Shown one piece after another: positions 1-8,727 of a stretch of DNA of 64,000 nt (the stretch's first letter is position 1; each line of letters begins with the position of its first letter). The stretch covers positions 496,001 to 560,000 of the forward strand of contig CAWJLO010000010.1 of the NCBI GenBank assembly GCA_963843685.1. Direction: 5' to 3'. A model generated the notes under the pieces. That model was not told the origin of the DNA. It saw nothing but the letters and a program-made list of their open reading frames with translations, and did no database searches. Both the position numbers and the translations under genes were made by a program. This DNA comes from DASQHL01 sp963843685 (GTDB lineage: Bacteria > Chloroflexota > Dehalococcoidia > DSTF01 > JACRBR01).

Positions 1-767
1 TTGGCCAGGGCCATCGCCTGCTCCTCCGGCGTGTCGCCCTCCATGATCTCGACCTTCGTGTCGACGGCCGGGACGAAGAGCTTCTCGAGCGTCATGCGCG
101 GGGCCAGCGCTGCGGCGTCGAGGCCGAGGTCACCGGCACCCCAGGTGTTCACCTGCTTCTTCGCGGCGGCCATGATCTGCTGCAGCTTGGGGTAGCGCGG
201 CTCGCCCAACTCGTTGCTGACGGTGACGACGGCCGGCAGCGGCGCCTCCACCGTCTCGAAGGCGTCGGGCAGCACGCGCTCGACCGTCACGTTGCCGCCG
301 CTCACGGTCACGGCCTTGGCGAACGTCAGCACGGGCGCGTCCAGCATCTGCGCGATGTACGTGCCCGTGACGCCGAGGTCCCAGTCGACGGCCTGGCGGC
401 CGGTGAGCACGAGGTCGACGTCGCCGAGCTTCTTGACGGCGGACGAGAGCACGGTCGCGACGCCAAAGCTGTCGAGGTCGTTGAAGGCGTCGTCGACGAG
501 CAGCACGCCTTCGTCGCCGCCCATCGCGAGGCCGTGCTTGATGACGTCACGCGCGGTCGCGGCGCCGAGGCTCATGACGGTGACCTTCGTGTCGCCGACG
601 GCGTCCTTGATGCGCATGGCCGCTTCGACGGCGATCGCGTCGAACTGGCTCGGCACGGGAGCTACGCCGGGCGGCGGGACGACCTTCTTCGTCGCCTCAT
701 CGACCTTGAAGCTCGAGGGCGGGATGTCCCAGTCGGGGACCTGCTTCACACAGACAACGATATGCAA
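1..767 (-). CDS. etfB: Electron transfer flavoprotein beta subunit (3' end outside window)
   Basis: Reverse-strand translation gives the ETF-beta fold from LHIVVCVKQVPDW, through DAIAVEAAMRIKD and VLTGRQAVDWDLGVTG, to EEQAMALA. About 255 codons are present against a usual 255-265, so only the last few residues are missing. The start is TTG at 767, preceded by GGAGGG. ETF-beta binds AMP and pairs with EtfA to pass electrons from acyl-CoA dehydrogenases to the quinone pool. Acyl-CoA dehydrogenase and CoA-transferase genes elsewhere in the window fit that role. etfA would be expected just to the left but is not visible. Confidence 0.93.
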   Translation of the reverse strand, partial: MHIVVCVKQVPDWDIPPSSFKVDEATKKVVPPPGVAPVPSQFDAIAVEAAMRIKDAVGDTKVTVMSLGAATARDVIKHGLAMGGDEGVLLVDDAFNDLDSFGVATVLSSAVKKLGDVDLVLTGRQAVDWDLGVTGTYIAQMLDAPVLTFAKAVTVSGGNVTVERVLPDAFETVEAPLPAVVTVSNELGEPRYPKLQQIMAAAKKQVNTWGAGDLGLDAAALAPRMTLEKLFVPAVDTKVEIMEGDTPEEQAMALA

Positions 768-1056
768 CTTCGTCCCTCCATTCGGGCAGAATCGACGCGT
801 CGTTCACGGGTCAGGGAATTGCCAGCCAGCTTGAGGCGCAATCCGGCCCCCGAAAGCCGCTGAAAGGTACATAACCGCGGCCGTAACGTCTAGCTGGCGG
901 GCCACCTCGTGGTCAAGGCGCTGCGGTGCACCCCTTCCCATCGATGCCGATTGTGATCTCGGGGTCAGGAATCGTCCATCTGAGGCGGACGGACGGAGAC
1001 GCTAAGCGCGCGCCGTTACCTTCGCGGCGGCGGGGCGGTTTTCGATCGCAAGGGGT
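768..1056. other. Divergent intergenic region
   Basis: This 289-base gap separates divergent etfB and apbE and should hold both promoters. I see no convincing -35/-10 pair, tRNA, repeat or conserved small gene. The short open frames here have no ribosome-binding site and no recognisable protein. Confidence 0.4.
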
Positions 1057-1062
1057 GTGGGT

Positions 1063-2061
1063 GTGACAACGCGCCAGTTCGCAGGATCGCCGCAGGTCTC
1101 GCCGTCGAGGGAGGACGCAACAACCCGCCGGCGCTTCCGGGCGATGAATACCGACGTGCTGGTACTCGCAAGTGCGGGCGCACCGGTCGAGTTGCTGGAC
1201 GCAGCAGAAGCTGTGTTTCACAAGATCGAGGCCCGCTTCAGCCGCTTTCGGCCGGAGAGCGAGCTGTCGCGCTTCAACGATCGCTCCGGCGAGCGCGTCA
1301 GCGCGTCGCAGCATCTGTTGCGGCTGATCGAACTGTCGCAGTTCTTTCACCGTCGCACGGGCGGCCTCTTCGAGCCGGCGATCCTGCCGCAACTGGAGCG
1401 CGCCGGGTACGACCGGTCGTTCGAGCTCGTAGCGCGCGACGACGGCCCGTCCACAACTTGCGGCGCTGTGACGCGGTGGTCGATCGATGATGTGAAGGTC
1501 GACCGTGAGCGCGGTACGTGCGATGCGCCCCGCGACCTGCGCATCGACTTCGGCGGCATCGGCAAGGGGTTCGCCGTCGACATGGCGGCGCGACGGCTGG
1601 GCCCGGCACGTGACTTCCTGGTCGATGCTGGGGGCGACGTGTACGCGTCAGGCGACGGTCCGCACGGCCCCGGGTGGCGCGTGGGCGTCTGGGATCCGTT
1701 CGGCGGGGCAGACATCGACGTCGTGGCACTGCGTGGCCGGGCGATCGCGACGTCTACCACGCTGAAGCGGCGCTGGCGACGCGGCGGCGAGTGGCGCCAT
1801 CACATCATCGACCCGCGCACCGGGGCGCCGGCGCGCAGCCCGATCGTCTCGGCGTCGGTGATCGCGCGGACGGCGACGGAGGCGGACGTCTACGCGAAGT
1901 GCGGGCTGATGCTCGATGCGGACGCGGCGCGCGAATTCATCGAATCTCAGCACGCGGAAGGACTCTTCGTATTGGATGACGGCTCGATCCTGCGCACGGC
2001 CGGATGGCCGGGGATCGCCATGGAACCACAGAAAGAGAGGACGGCATGGATCGCAGACTAG
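1063..2061 (+). CDS. apbE: FAD:protein FMN transferase (ApbE family)
   Basis: About 332 residues. The family pattern runs from FDNRSGE-like N-terminal contacts (FNDRSGERVSAS) through GGLFEPAILP, the core IDFGGIGKGFAVD (about residues 161-173) and VDAGGDVYASG, to HIIDPRTGAPA. ApbE moves FMN from FAD onto a Thr/Ser of exported flavoproteins, usually periplasmic electron carriers. GTG 1063 is chosen because AGGGG lies 7 bases upstream; GTG 1057 is too close to it and ATG 1144 has no ribosome site. The N-terminus shows no clear signal peptide, so export is unproven. The 3' end overlaps the next gene. No DgxSGAT-type flavinylation target is seen in the neighbouring proteins. Confidence 0.9.
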   Translation: MTTRQFAGSPQVSPSREDATTRRRFRAMNTDVLVLASAGAPVELLDAAEAVFHKIEARFSRFRPESELSRFNDRSGERVSASQHLLRLIELSQFFHRRTGGLFEPAILPQLERAGYDRSFELVARDDGPSTTCGAVTRWSIDDVKVDRERGTCDAPRDLRIDFGGIGKGFAVDMAARRLGPARDFLVDAGGDVYASGDGPHGPGWRVGVWDPFGGADIDVVALRGRAIATSTTLKRRWRRGGEWRHHIIDPRTGAPARSPIVSASVIARTATEADVYAKCGLMLDADAAREFIESQHAEGLFVLDDGSILRTAGWPGIAMEPQKERTAWIAD

Positions 2062-2516
2062 CGCTCGCCGTGGCGCTCGCACTCACCAGCGTTGCGACGT
2101 TCGGCGTCATCGCGGTCGCCGCGCAGACGGGATTCTTCGGAGATCACCCGCCGAAGACGGCGCAGGCTGTCGCACAACCGACGGCGGCGCACAGCGATCT
2201 GCCAGTGCCGCCAACGGATGTGGCACCAACGGCTACACCAGTCGTCGTCACGGACTACGTGTACGTCGACGATCCGACACGCACGCCGGAGCCGCAGGTC
2301 GTCGAACCATCAGCAACCGCGGCGCCCGCGAGCCCCACTACCGAGTCGACCGCAACGGCCACATCTACTCGCACGCCATCGAACGTACCTGCAGCGGCGC
2401 CGGCGCAAGCGCAGCCGACGGCGCCTCAAGCTCAGCCGACGCAGCCGCAGGCACAGCCGACGTCGGGAACGCATCACCATGAGGATGACGGCGAGCACGA
2501 AGGCACCGGCGACTGA
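2046..2516 (+). CDS. Membrane-anchored low-complexity protein with acidic/His tail
   Basis: 156 residues starting MDRRLALAVALAL. One N-terminal membrane segment (about residues 5-27) is followed by a Thr/Pro/Ala/Gln-rich stretch with repeated QAQPT units. The C-terminus HHHEDDGEHEGTGD is rich in potential metal ligands. The start is ATG 2046, after AAAGAGAGG and inside the 3' end of apbE, so translation is probably coupled. I recognise no domain. Position between apbE and a ferric-reductase-like gene suggests a cell-surface accessory of that system, which is inference only. Confidence 0.65.
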   Translation: MDRRLALAVALALTSVATFGVIAVAAQTGFFGDHPPKTAQAVAQPTAAHSDLPVPPTDVAPTATPVVVTDYVYVDDPTRTPEPQVVEPSATAAPASPTTESTATATSTRTPSNVPAAAPAQAQPTAPQAQPTQPQAQPTSGTHHHEDDGEHEGTGD

Positions 2517-2554
2517 CGATCGCGCTCGGACGCGTCGATAACGGGGATTGAGCG

Positions 2555-3103
2555 ATGACGCTGTTAACGAAGTTCCCTCGCACCAAGATCTTCGCCGTCG
2601 CTGCGGCGACGGCGGCGCTTGCCCTGATCTGGGGCGGACTCGCGTGGCCAGCGTGGACGGCGACCGACACTCAGCCGCCGAACCCGCAGGCCGAAGCGCT
2701 CCGCTGGCTGTCGACGTTGACGCCTGCGCAGCAACAGGCGCTGATGGCGATCGCGCAGCAGCCCGCACCGGCGGCGCCACCGCCGGGACCAACGCCGACG
2801 CCTGTCGTCGTCCACAGGACCGTCGTGGTCCATCGTTCCGCCGGGGACGCGGCGCCCGCGCCCGTCGGAGCTGCGCCGCCGCAGCCGGAGCAGGCGGTCG
2901 CCCCGGTTGGGGAGCCGACCAGGGCAACGGTGCCCGCCCCCACGCCCACGACAACCACGCGAGCTCCCGCCGCGCCGCCACCGCCCGCCGCACCCCCGCC
3001 GGCCGCGCCGCCTCCAGCCGCGGCGCCGGCCGCGCCTCCTCCGCCGCCTCCTCCGCCGCCGGCACCCGCGCCGCCGCCCTCGACGACGACACGGGGATCG
3101 TGA
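2555..3103 (+). CDS. Membrane-anchored proline-rich protein
   Basis: 182 residues. An N-terminal membrane segment lies at about residues 12-32. A short helical stretch LRWLSTLTPAQQQALMAIAQ follows, then a long Pro/Ala-rich tail including a run of prolines. No catalytic domain is recognised; the tail looks like an extended spacer across the cell envelope. The ribosome site GGGGATTGAGCG directly before ATG nearly repeats the one before the next gene. The stop overlaps an in-frame ATG of that gene, supporting one operon with apbE. The opposite-strand Gly/Arg-rich frames are shadows of the proline run. Confidence 0.65.
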   Translation: MTLLTKFPRTKIFAVAAATAALALIWGGLAWPAWTATDTQPPNPQAEALRWLSTLTPAQQQALMAIAQQPAPAAPPPGPTPTPVVVHRTVVVHRSAGDAAPAPVGAAPPQPEQAVAPVGEPTRATVPAPTPTTTTRAPAAPPPPAAPPPAAPPPAAAPAAPPPPPPPPPAPAPPPSTTTRGS

Positions 3104-3120
3104 TGCACGGAGGATTGAGC

Positions 3121-3729
3121 GTGGCCTGGCAGATCGCCGCGACTTCCGACGTCTCGGTGCACATGTACTGGTACATGGGGCGATCGAGCGGCTTCGTGGC
3201 CTATTGGCTGCTCTTCGCCTCCGTGGCAATGGGGCTCGCGGTCAGCTCACGCGTGTTCGACGGCGTCCTGACGCGGCCCTGGGTGTACGAGGTGCACCGG
3301 TTCCTCTCGGTGTTCGTGCTGGTGGCGATGTTCTTCCACGCGCTGATCATGCTTCCCGATCCGTACGCGAAGTTCACCCCGGCCGAACTGCTGATCCCGT
3401 TCAAGTCACACTACAAGGACACGCCCATGGCGATCGGCATCGTGACGATGTACTCGTCCATGCTGATCACGCTCAGCTTCTGGGCGAAGCGGCTCATCGG
3501 CCAGAATGGCTGGCGGACGCTGCACTACGCGACGTTCGCGCTGTTCGTCGCGGCGATGGTGCACGGGATGTGGATCGGCACCGATTCGAAGCAGCAGATC
3601 GTGCAGTTCAGCTACCTGGCGTCGGGCTCGATGGTGCTGTTCCTGACCCTGTTTCGCATCCTCGCCGCGCGCTCCGTGGCCCGCCCCCGCCGCATCGACA
3701 CGGCCTCCTCGCGCGCCAACGCGGCCTGA
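3121..3729 (+). CDS. Ferric-reductase-like transmembrane protein
   Basis: About 203 residues with five predicted membrane helices. Histidines fall in helices or at their ends (HRFLSVF, FFHALIM, LHYATFA, MVHGMW), as in heme-b-binding ferric reductase or NADPH-oxidase-like membrane domains. No FAD/NAD domain is attached. Start GTG 3121 is preferred because GGAGG sits 6-7 bases upstream in the same GGAGGATTGAGC context as the previous gene; ATG 3103 would add six residues and lacks such a site. Being downstream of apbE suggests transmembrane electron transfer to a flavinylated partner. Substrate unknown. Confidence 0.75.
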   Translation: MAWQIAATSDVSVHMYWYMGRSSGFVAYWLLFASVAMGLAVSSRVFDGVLTRPWVYEVHRFLSVFVLVAMFFHALIMLPDPYAKFTPAELLIPFKSHYKDTPMAIGIVTMYSSMLITLSFWAKRLIGQNGWRTLHYATFALFVAAMVHGMWIGTDSKQQIVQFSYLASGSMVLFLTLFRILAARSVARPRRIDTASSRANAA

Positions 3730-3822
3730 CCGCCGACATCTCACCGTCCCGGGCGGTTGCCCCGCGGCGGGCGCATCTGCTCTACTGCCCGTGCGGAATC
3801 GGATCCGCGAAGGGAGAGTGCA

Positions 3823-3924
3823 ATGGGAACAACGTTCATGTCCAAGCGCAACGGTATGGCCCTGTACCTGGAGGACATGACGTTCAATGCCCACGCTCAA
3901 CCTTGGGATCCTGGCGCATGTTGA
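3823..3924 (+). CDS. Possible 33-residue leader peptide of the ribosomal protection gene
   Basis: ATG 3823 is preceded by AGGGAGAG at good spacing. The frame runs 33 codons (beginning MGTTFMSKRNGMALYLED) and stops at 3922-3924, so it overlaps the start of the ribosomal protection gene at 3887 in another frame. Its ribosome site is better placed than that of the main gene (GGAGG about 12 bases from ATG 3887). Related tet(M) genes are known to be controlled through a leader peptide. A chance frame cannot be excluded. Confidence 0.4.
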   Translation: MGTTFMSKRNGMALYLEDMTFNAHAQPWDPGAC

Positions 3925-5894
3925 CGCCGGCAAGACAACCCTGACCGAACGGCTGCTCTTCGCCGCCGGCGTCATCGACGAGATCGGCAGCGTCGACGAA
4001 GGCAGCACCCAGACCGACTCCCTCGCGCTCGAACGGCAGCGCGGCATCACGATCAAGTCCGCCGTCGTTTCGTTCGAGATCAACGGCACGACCGTCAACC
4101 TGATCGACACACCCGGCCACCCGGACTTCATCGCCGAGGTGGAGCGCGTGCTCAGCGTGCTCGACGGCGCCGTGCTGGTGATCTCCGCCGTCGAGGGGGT
4201 GCAGCCGCAGACGCGCGTGCTGATGCGGACGCTGCAACGGCTCGGCATTCCCACGCTGCTCTTCGTCAACAAGATCGACCGCGGCGGCGCGGGGTACGAG
4301 CGCGTGCTGGAGGCGATCGCCGAGAAGCTGACACCGGCGATCGTGGCGATGGGCTCGACGAGCGATCTCGGCACGAGAGCGGCGTGCTTCGCCCCGTTCG
4401 CCGAGAGCGATCCAGCCTTCACCGCCCCGCTCGCCGACCTGCTGGCCGAGCACGACGACGCGATCCTCGCCGCGCTCGTCGACGGCCGTGGGACCGTTTC
4501 GCCCGCGAGGCTGCGGCGGGCCCTCGCGGAACAGAGCCGACAGGCGCGCGTGCATCCCGTGTTCTTCGGGTCAGCGATCACCGGCGCCGGCGTCGACTCG
4601 ATCATCGCCGGCATCACGGAGCTGTTGCCGGCGACGGACGGCGATGCTTCCGCGCCCGTTTCGGGCACCATCTTCAAAATCGAGCGTGGACCGGCCGGCG
4701 AGAAGATCGCGTACGTCCGCATGTTCTCGGGGACGGTGCGGGCGCGTGACCGCGTGCAACTTGGCGAAGCCGACGCAAAGGTCACGGCGATCAGCGTGTT
4801 CCATCGCGGGGCCTGCGTGCGGCGCCAAGCCGTGAGCGCCGGACAGATCGCGAAGCTCTGGGGACTGTCCGACGCGCGCATCGGCGACGCCATCGGTGAG
4901 CCGCTGGCCAGCGCGGCCCAGCACCACTTCGCCCCGCCGACGCTGGAGACCGTGATCAGCCCCATACGGATCGGGGACAGGGGGGCGTTGCGCATCGCCC
5001 TCGACCAGCTCGCCGAGCAGGACCCGCTGATTAACCTGCGGCAAGACGACGTGCGGCAGGAGACCTACGTCTCGTTGTACGGCGAGGTCCAGAAAGAGGT
5101 GATTCAGGAGACGCTGGCGGTCGAATACGGCATCCAGGTCGGGTTTCATGAAACGAGCACGATCTGCATCGAGAGGCCACTCGGCTCCGGCGAGGCCGGG
5201 GAAGTCCTCTACGCCAAGACGAAGACGAACGTCACAGGAAACAGCTCGCCCCTGAGCTCGAACCCGTTCCTTGCGACGGTCGGCCTGCGCCTCGACCCGT
5301 CGCCGATCGGCTCAGGCATCGAGTTCCGGCTAGACGTCGATGTCCGTCTGGTGCCGCTCTACATCTACAAGACCGTCGACGCGTTCGTAGATCACATGGC
5401 GCGGTACGTCCGGGACACGCTGCGGGAAGGCATCTTCGGCTGGCAGGTCACCGACTGCACCGTAACCATGATCGACTGCGGCTACCGCGCCCCTGGCACC
5501 AAAGTCCGCCGACTTCCGGAGGCTCACACCGCTGATACTGATGGACGCACTCAAGCAGGCGGGCACCGTCGTGTGTGAGCCACTCCACCACTTCCGGCTG
5601 GAGACGCCGGCAGAGGCGCTGACGGCGCTGCTACCGGCGCTCGCGAAGGTTGACGCCATACCCGAAGCGCCGACGCTGCACGGCGCGTCGTGCGTCATCG
5701 AAGGCGAGATCGCGGCGGCGCGGGTGCAGACGCTGCGGCAGCAACTGGCGGCGTTGACGCGTGGTGAGGGCGTGATGGAGAGCACGTTCGAGCGATATCG
5801 CCCGGCGCGCGGCACGCCGCCGACGCGGCGGCGCACGGACGACAACCCGCTCGACCGCAAGGAGTACCTGCTGCACGTCACGCGGCGGGTGTAA
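3887..5894 (+). CDS. Ribosomal protection protein, Tet/OtrA type (frameshifted)
   Basis: EF-G-like GTPase. G1 AHVDAGKT (residues 10-17), RGITI, DTPGH and NKID are all intact, followed by domain II, the central domains and the C-terminal domain. Members release tetracycline from the 30S subunit. The frame breaks near 5505-5511: the first frame ends at 5578 with unrelated sequence, while DFRRLTPLILMDALKQAG and the rest, to LDRKEYLLHVTRRV at 5894, are one base out of register. One extra base explains it. The break falls at the domain IV loop that contacts the decoding centre. It may be an assembly error or a real lesion. Nearest type by memory is OtrA of actinomycetes; resistance itself is untested. 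Confidence 0.85.
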
Positions 5895-5910
5895 CGCGAA
5901 TGGAGGTTTC

Positions 5911-6642
5911 GTGAAGGGTTACGAGCCGAGCATGAGTTTTGGCGAGGACGTCGCGGAGATGTACCGCGACGCGGAACGCGGCGATGAAGCGGCGGCCGTT
6001 GCGTTCCTGGAGCAACTGGCGAGCGGTGAGCCTGCGCTGGAACTGGCGATCGGCGCCGGCCGGATCGCGCTGCCGCTGGCGGCCCGGGGAGTCCGCGTCG
6101 ACGGCGTCGACATCTCACCCGCGATGGTCGAGCAGATGCGCGCAAAGCCGGGAGGCGACCAGATCGCCGTCACGATCGGCGACTTCGCCGACGTGCCGGT
6201 CGCCGGCGCCTACCGTCTGATCTACGTCGTGTGGAACACGTTGTTCAACCTGCTGACGCAGGACGACCAAGTGCGCTGCTTCGAGAACGTCGCGGCACAC
6301 CTCACCGCCGATGGTTCGTTCGTCGTCGAGGCGGGATTGCCGGACTACGCGTACCGGCTGCGGAACCAGCAGTACGTGGAGGCGGAGGCTATCGAAGTCG
6401 GTCACGTGCGCCTGGACCTGCTTCGGCACGATCCGGCGCTGCAGATGATCGAAGAGAGCCACGTGACCATATCGCCCGGCGGCGTGCACCTGAACCCGAT
6501 CGTCCAGCGATATGCCTGGCCGGCCGAGCTCGACCTGATGGCGCGGATCGCGGGTCTGCGGCTCAAGGAACGCTGGGATGACTGGAATCGAGCACCGTAC
6601 ACCGGCGCGGGCAAGACGGTCGTGTCCGTCTACGGACGCTGA
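5911..6642 (+). CDS. Class I SAM-dependent methyltransferase
   Basis: 243 residues. The SAM-binding loop ALELAIGAGRIALPLAARG is followed by VDGVDISPAMVEQM and the motif IGDFADVP, then LIYVVWNTLFNLLTQDDQ. Start is GTG 5911 with TGGAGG 7 bases upstream. The C-terminal half (HVTISPGGVHLNPIVQRYAW) is typical of small-molecule methyltransferases of unknown substrate. It follows the ribosomal protection gene by 16 bases and precedes an APH-type kinase by 22, so the three may be co-transcribed. Confidence 0.82.
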   Translation: MKGYEPSMSFGEDVAEMYRDAERGDEAAAVAFLEQLASGEPALELAIGAGRIALPLAARGVRVDGVDISPAMVEQMRAKPGGDQIAVTIGDFADVPVAGAYRLIYVVWNTLFNLLTQDDQVRCFENVAAHLTADGSFVVEAGLPDYAYRLRNQQYVEAEAIEVGHVRLDLLRHDPALQMIEESHVTISPGGVHLNPIVQRYAWPAELDLMARIAGLRLKERWDDWNRAPYTGAGKTVVSVYGR

Positions 6643-6664
6643 CGCCCGATCCGAGGAGTTGAAC

Positions 6665-7588
6665 ATGAGCACGGGAAAGATGCACACCGACGAAGTCGAC
6701 ACGGACGCATCGCTGGTGCGACGGCTGCTCGCCGGGCAGTTCCCGCAGTGGGCGGATCTGCCGATCCGTCGCGTCGTCCACTCCGGCACCGACAACGCGA
6801 TCTACCGGCTGGGCGACGACATGGCGGTGCGGATGCCGAGGCGAAGGGCGGGACCGGCCGGCCAGATCGAGAAGGAGGCGCGCTGGCTGCCGCGGCTGGC
6901 ACCGCATCTGCCCCTCGCCATCCCGGTGCCGCTGGCCGTGGGAAGCCCGGCAGAGGGTTACCCGTTGCGCTGGCTGGTCGCGCCGTGGCTCAAAGGCGAC
7001 GACGCCACGGCCGAGCATCTCCGCGACCTGTCGTGAGGCGGCGCGCGACCTCGCGGCGTTTATCGAGGCGCTGCAACGGGTCGATCGCAAGCGGCGGCCC
7101 GCGTCCCGGCGAAGACACAACTTCTTCCGCGGCGTGCCGCTATCGGCGCGCGACGACTACACGCGCGACGCCATTGCATCGCTCCGAGGGGCTGGCCGAT
7201 ACCGCGGCGATGACGGCGGCGTGGGAGTCGGCGCTCGGCTGTACCGGCATGGGGCGGAGCACCCGTGTGGATGCACGGCGACCTGCTGCCGGGCAATCTC
7301 CTTGCTGCGGGCGGCCGGCTGAGCGCGGTCATCGACTTCGGCGGGCTGGGCGTCGGCGATCCGGCGGTCGAGCTGATCGTGGCGTGGACGCTCTTCTCGG
7401 GAGAGAGCCGCGTCGCGTTCCGGGAGGCGCTCGGCGTGGACGACGCGACGTGGGCGCGAGGGCGCGGGTGGGCGCTGTCGACGGCGATCGTCGCGCTGCC
7501 GTACTACATCAACACGAATCCGTCGATCGTCGCGAGGGCGCGGCACCAGATCGACGAGGTGCTGGCTGAGCACCGGGTGGAGGCGTAG
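6665..7588 (+). pseudogene. Aminoglycoside-phosphotransferase-family kinase, broken by three frame breaks
   Basis: Pieces of one APH-family protein lie in successive frames. MSTGKMHTDEVD to WLKGDDATAEHLRDLS is in frame 2, EAARDLAAFIEALQ to HNFFRGVPLSARDDYTRDAI in frame 3, LADTAAMTAAWESALG in frame 1, and the catalytic region VWMHGDLLPGNLL and IDFGGLGVGDPAVEL back in frame 2 to 7588. Each step equals one extra base (near 7034, 7192 and 7248). The catalytic HGDLLPGN and metal-binding IDFG motifs survive. Start ATG 6665 follows GAGGAG. Substrate unknown; many relatives are not antibiotic kinases. Either a decaying gene or poor consensus sequence. Confidence 0.8.
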
Positions 7589-7590
7589 CT

Positions 7591-8628
7591 CTAGCCGCGA
7601 CCGAAGCGCGTCAGGATGTCGCGGGCCGCCACGACGAATGCGGCATCGCCGGACAAGCGATACTCGCGCAGGCAGGCGTCCGTGAACTTGATGGCATGCT
7701 CGTCGCGCACGGCGACGGCGCGGTCGGCGAAGTCGTCCTCGTCGAACTCGACAGCTTCGAACTCCCCCGGCACGTCGGTCGCGCGGCCGAAGGCGGCGTA
7801 CAGCGAGGCGCACGCCTGCCACGCGTACGCCATCGCCGCCTGCCGCGTCTCGTCGCTGAGGTGCGGCGCCAGGAGGCGCAGCGCGCTCGGTGCGGTGACG
7901 GAGTGAACGAAGGCGATGGCCGCGGTGTCGGCGTTCGCCAGGTACTGCCGCACGAACGTGCGTGTCACGTCGCTGACGAACGTGCCCGGGTCGCTACTGA
8001 CGTCGACGAGCCCCAGCACAGGCGCCATCCGCGCCGGGTCGAGGCCACGCACGGCCGTCGTGATCAATCCGCCGCGTCCGCCACCCTCCTCCGGCCGCGG
8101 GACGGATGCGATCGCCGCCGACGGAGTGAGCGCGCCGCTCCCGGCAAGTTCGCCCGGCATCGTCTGGTAGCGCGCGGCCCAGTAGCCAAGCCCCTCAGCC
8201 AGCTCGTGCCGGCGAACGACCGATCCGCCGCGGTCCAGCGAACGCACCGCGTGCGCAGTACGAAGGATGCCGTGCGTCGCGCCGGCCATGATGCCGGGGG
8301 CGAGCCGCGCGACCCAGATCTCCAGCACATCGCGCCACCGTTGATCGCGCAGCTCCGCATCGAAGAACGCGATCCAGTCGCCGGCGCGCTTGATGTCGCC
8401 GAGCGCCTCGCGCCATTCGGCCGCCACGATCGGGTTTCGCGGCTGCGGGTGCTCGGTCAGCCGCTGCGCGTACCACTCCGACCAGCCCACGACGGCATCC
8501 GGCCGCCCGAGCGCGATCAGCGCATCGGCCGCCATCGGGCCGTGGTTCGAGAGCCCGCCGCCGAACTCCGGCCCGGTGCTGCCGAAGCGTTCCAGCGCCT
8601 CGTCGATGACGTCGCCCCCGATGGCCAT
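7591..8628 (-). CDS. Questin-oxidase-family protein
   Basis: 345 residues. The N-terminal LSNHGPMAADALIALG and the following RPDAVVGWSEWYAQRL match the questin oxidase (AflY-like, DUF4243) family, whose fungal members catalyse Baeyer-Villiger-type ring opening. The C-terminal part carries HSVTAPSALRLLAPHL and EHAIKFTDACLREY. Start ATG 8628 is chosen because AAGGAG lies 6 bases upstream; an upstream frame extension lacks a site. It converges with the broken kinase gene to its left. Substrate in bacteria is not known. Confidence 0.72.
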   Translation of the reverse strand: MAIGGDVIDEALERFGSTGPEFGGGLSNHGPMAADALIALGRPDAVVGWSEWYAQRLTEHPQPRNPIVAAEWREALGDIKRAGDWIAFFDAELRDQRWRDVLEIWVARLAPGIMAGATHGILRTAHAVRSLDRGGSVVRRHELAEGLGYWAARYQTMPGELAGSGALTPSAAIASVPRPEEGGGRGGLITTAVRGLDPARMAPVLGLVDVSSDPGTFVSDVTRTFVRQYLANADTAAIAFVHSVTAPSALRLLAPHLSDETRQAAMAYAWQACASLYAAFGRATDVPGEFEAVEFDEDDFADRAVAVRDEHAIKFTDACLREYRLSGDAAFVVAARDILTRFGRG

Positions 8629-8727
8629 GCCACACTCCTTCGCTGCCGTCAGCATACGGCGCGAGCCGTCGCAACGGCGTCGGGCCGCGGAAGCATCGCG
8701 ACTACGTCGCTGGGATGAGATCCCGGT

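Noticed and set aside
2671..3162. Glycine-rich minus-strand frame
   Set aside because: Mirror image of the proline-rich tail of the gene at 2555; the Gly run is simply the complement of the Pro codons.
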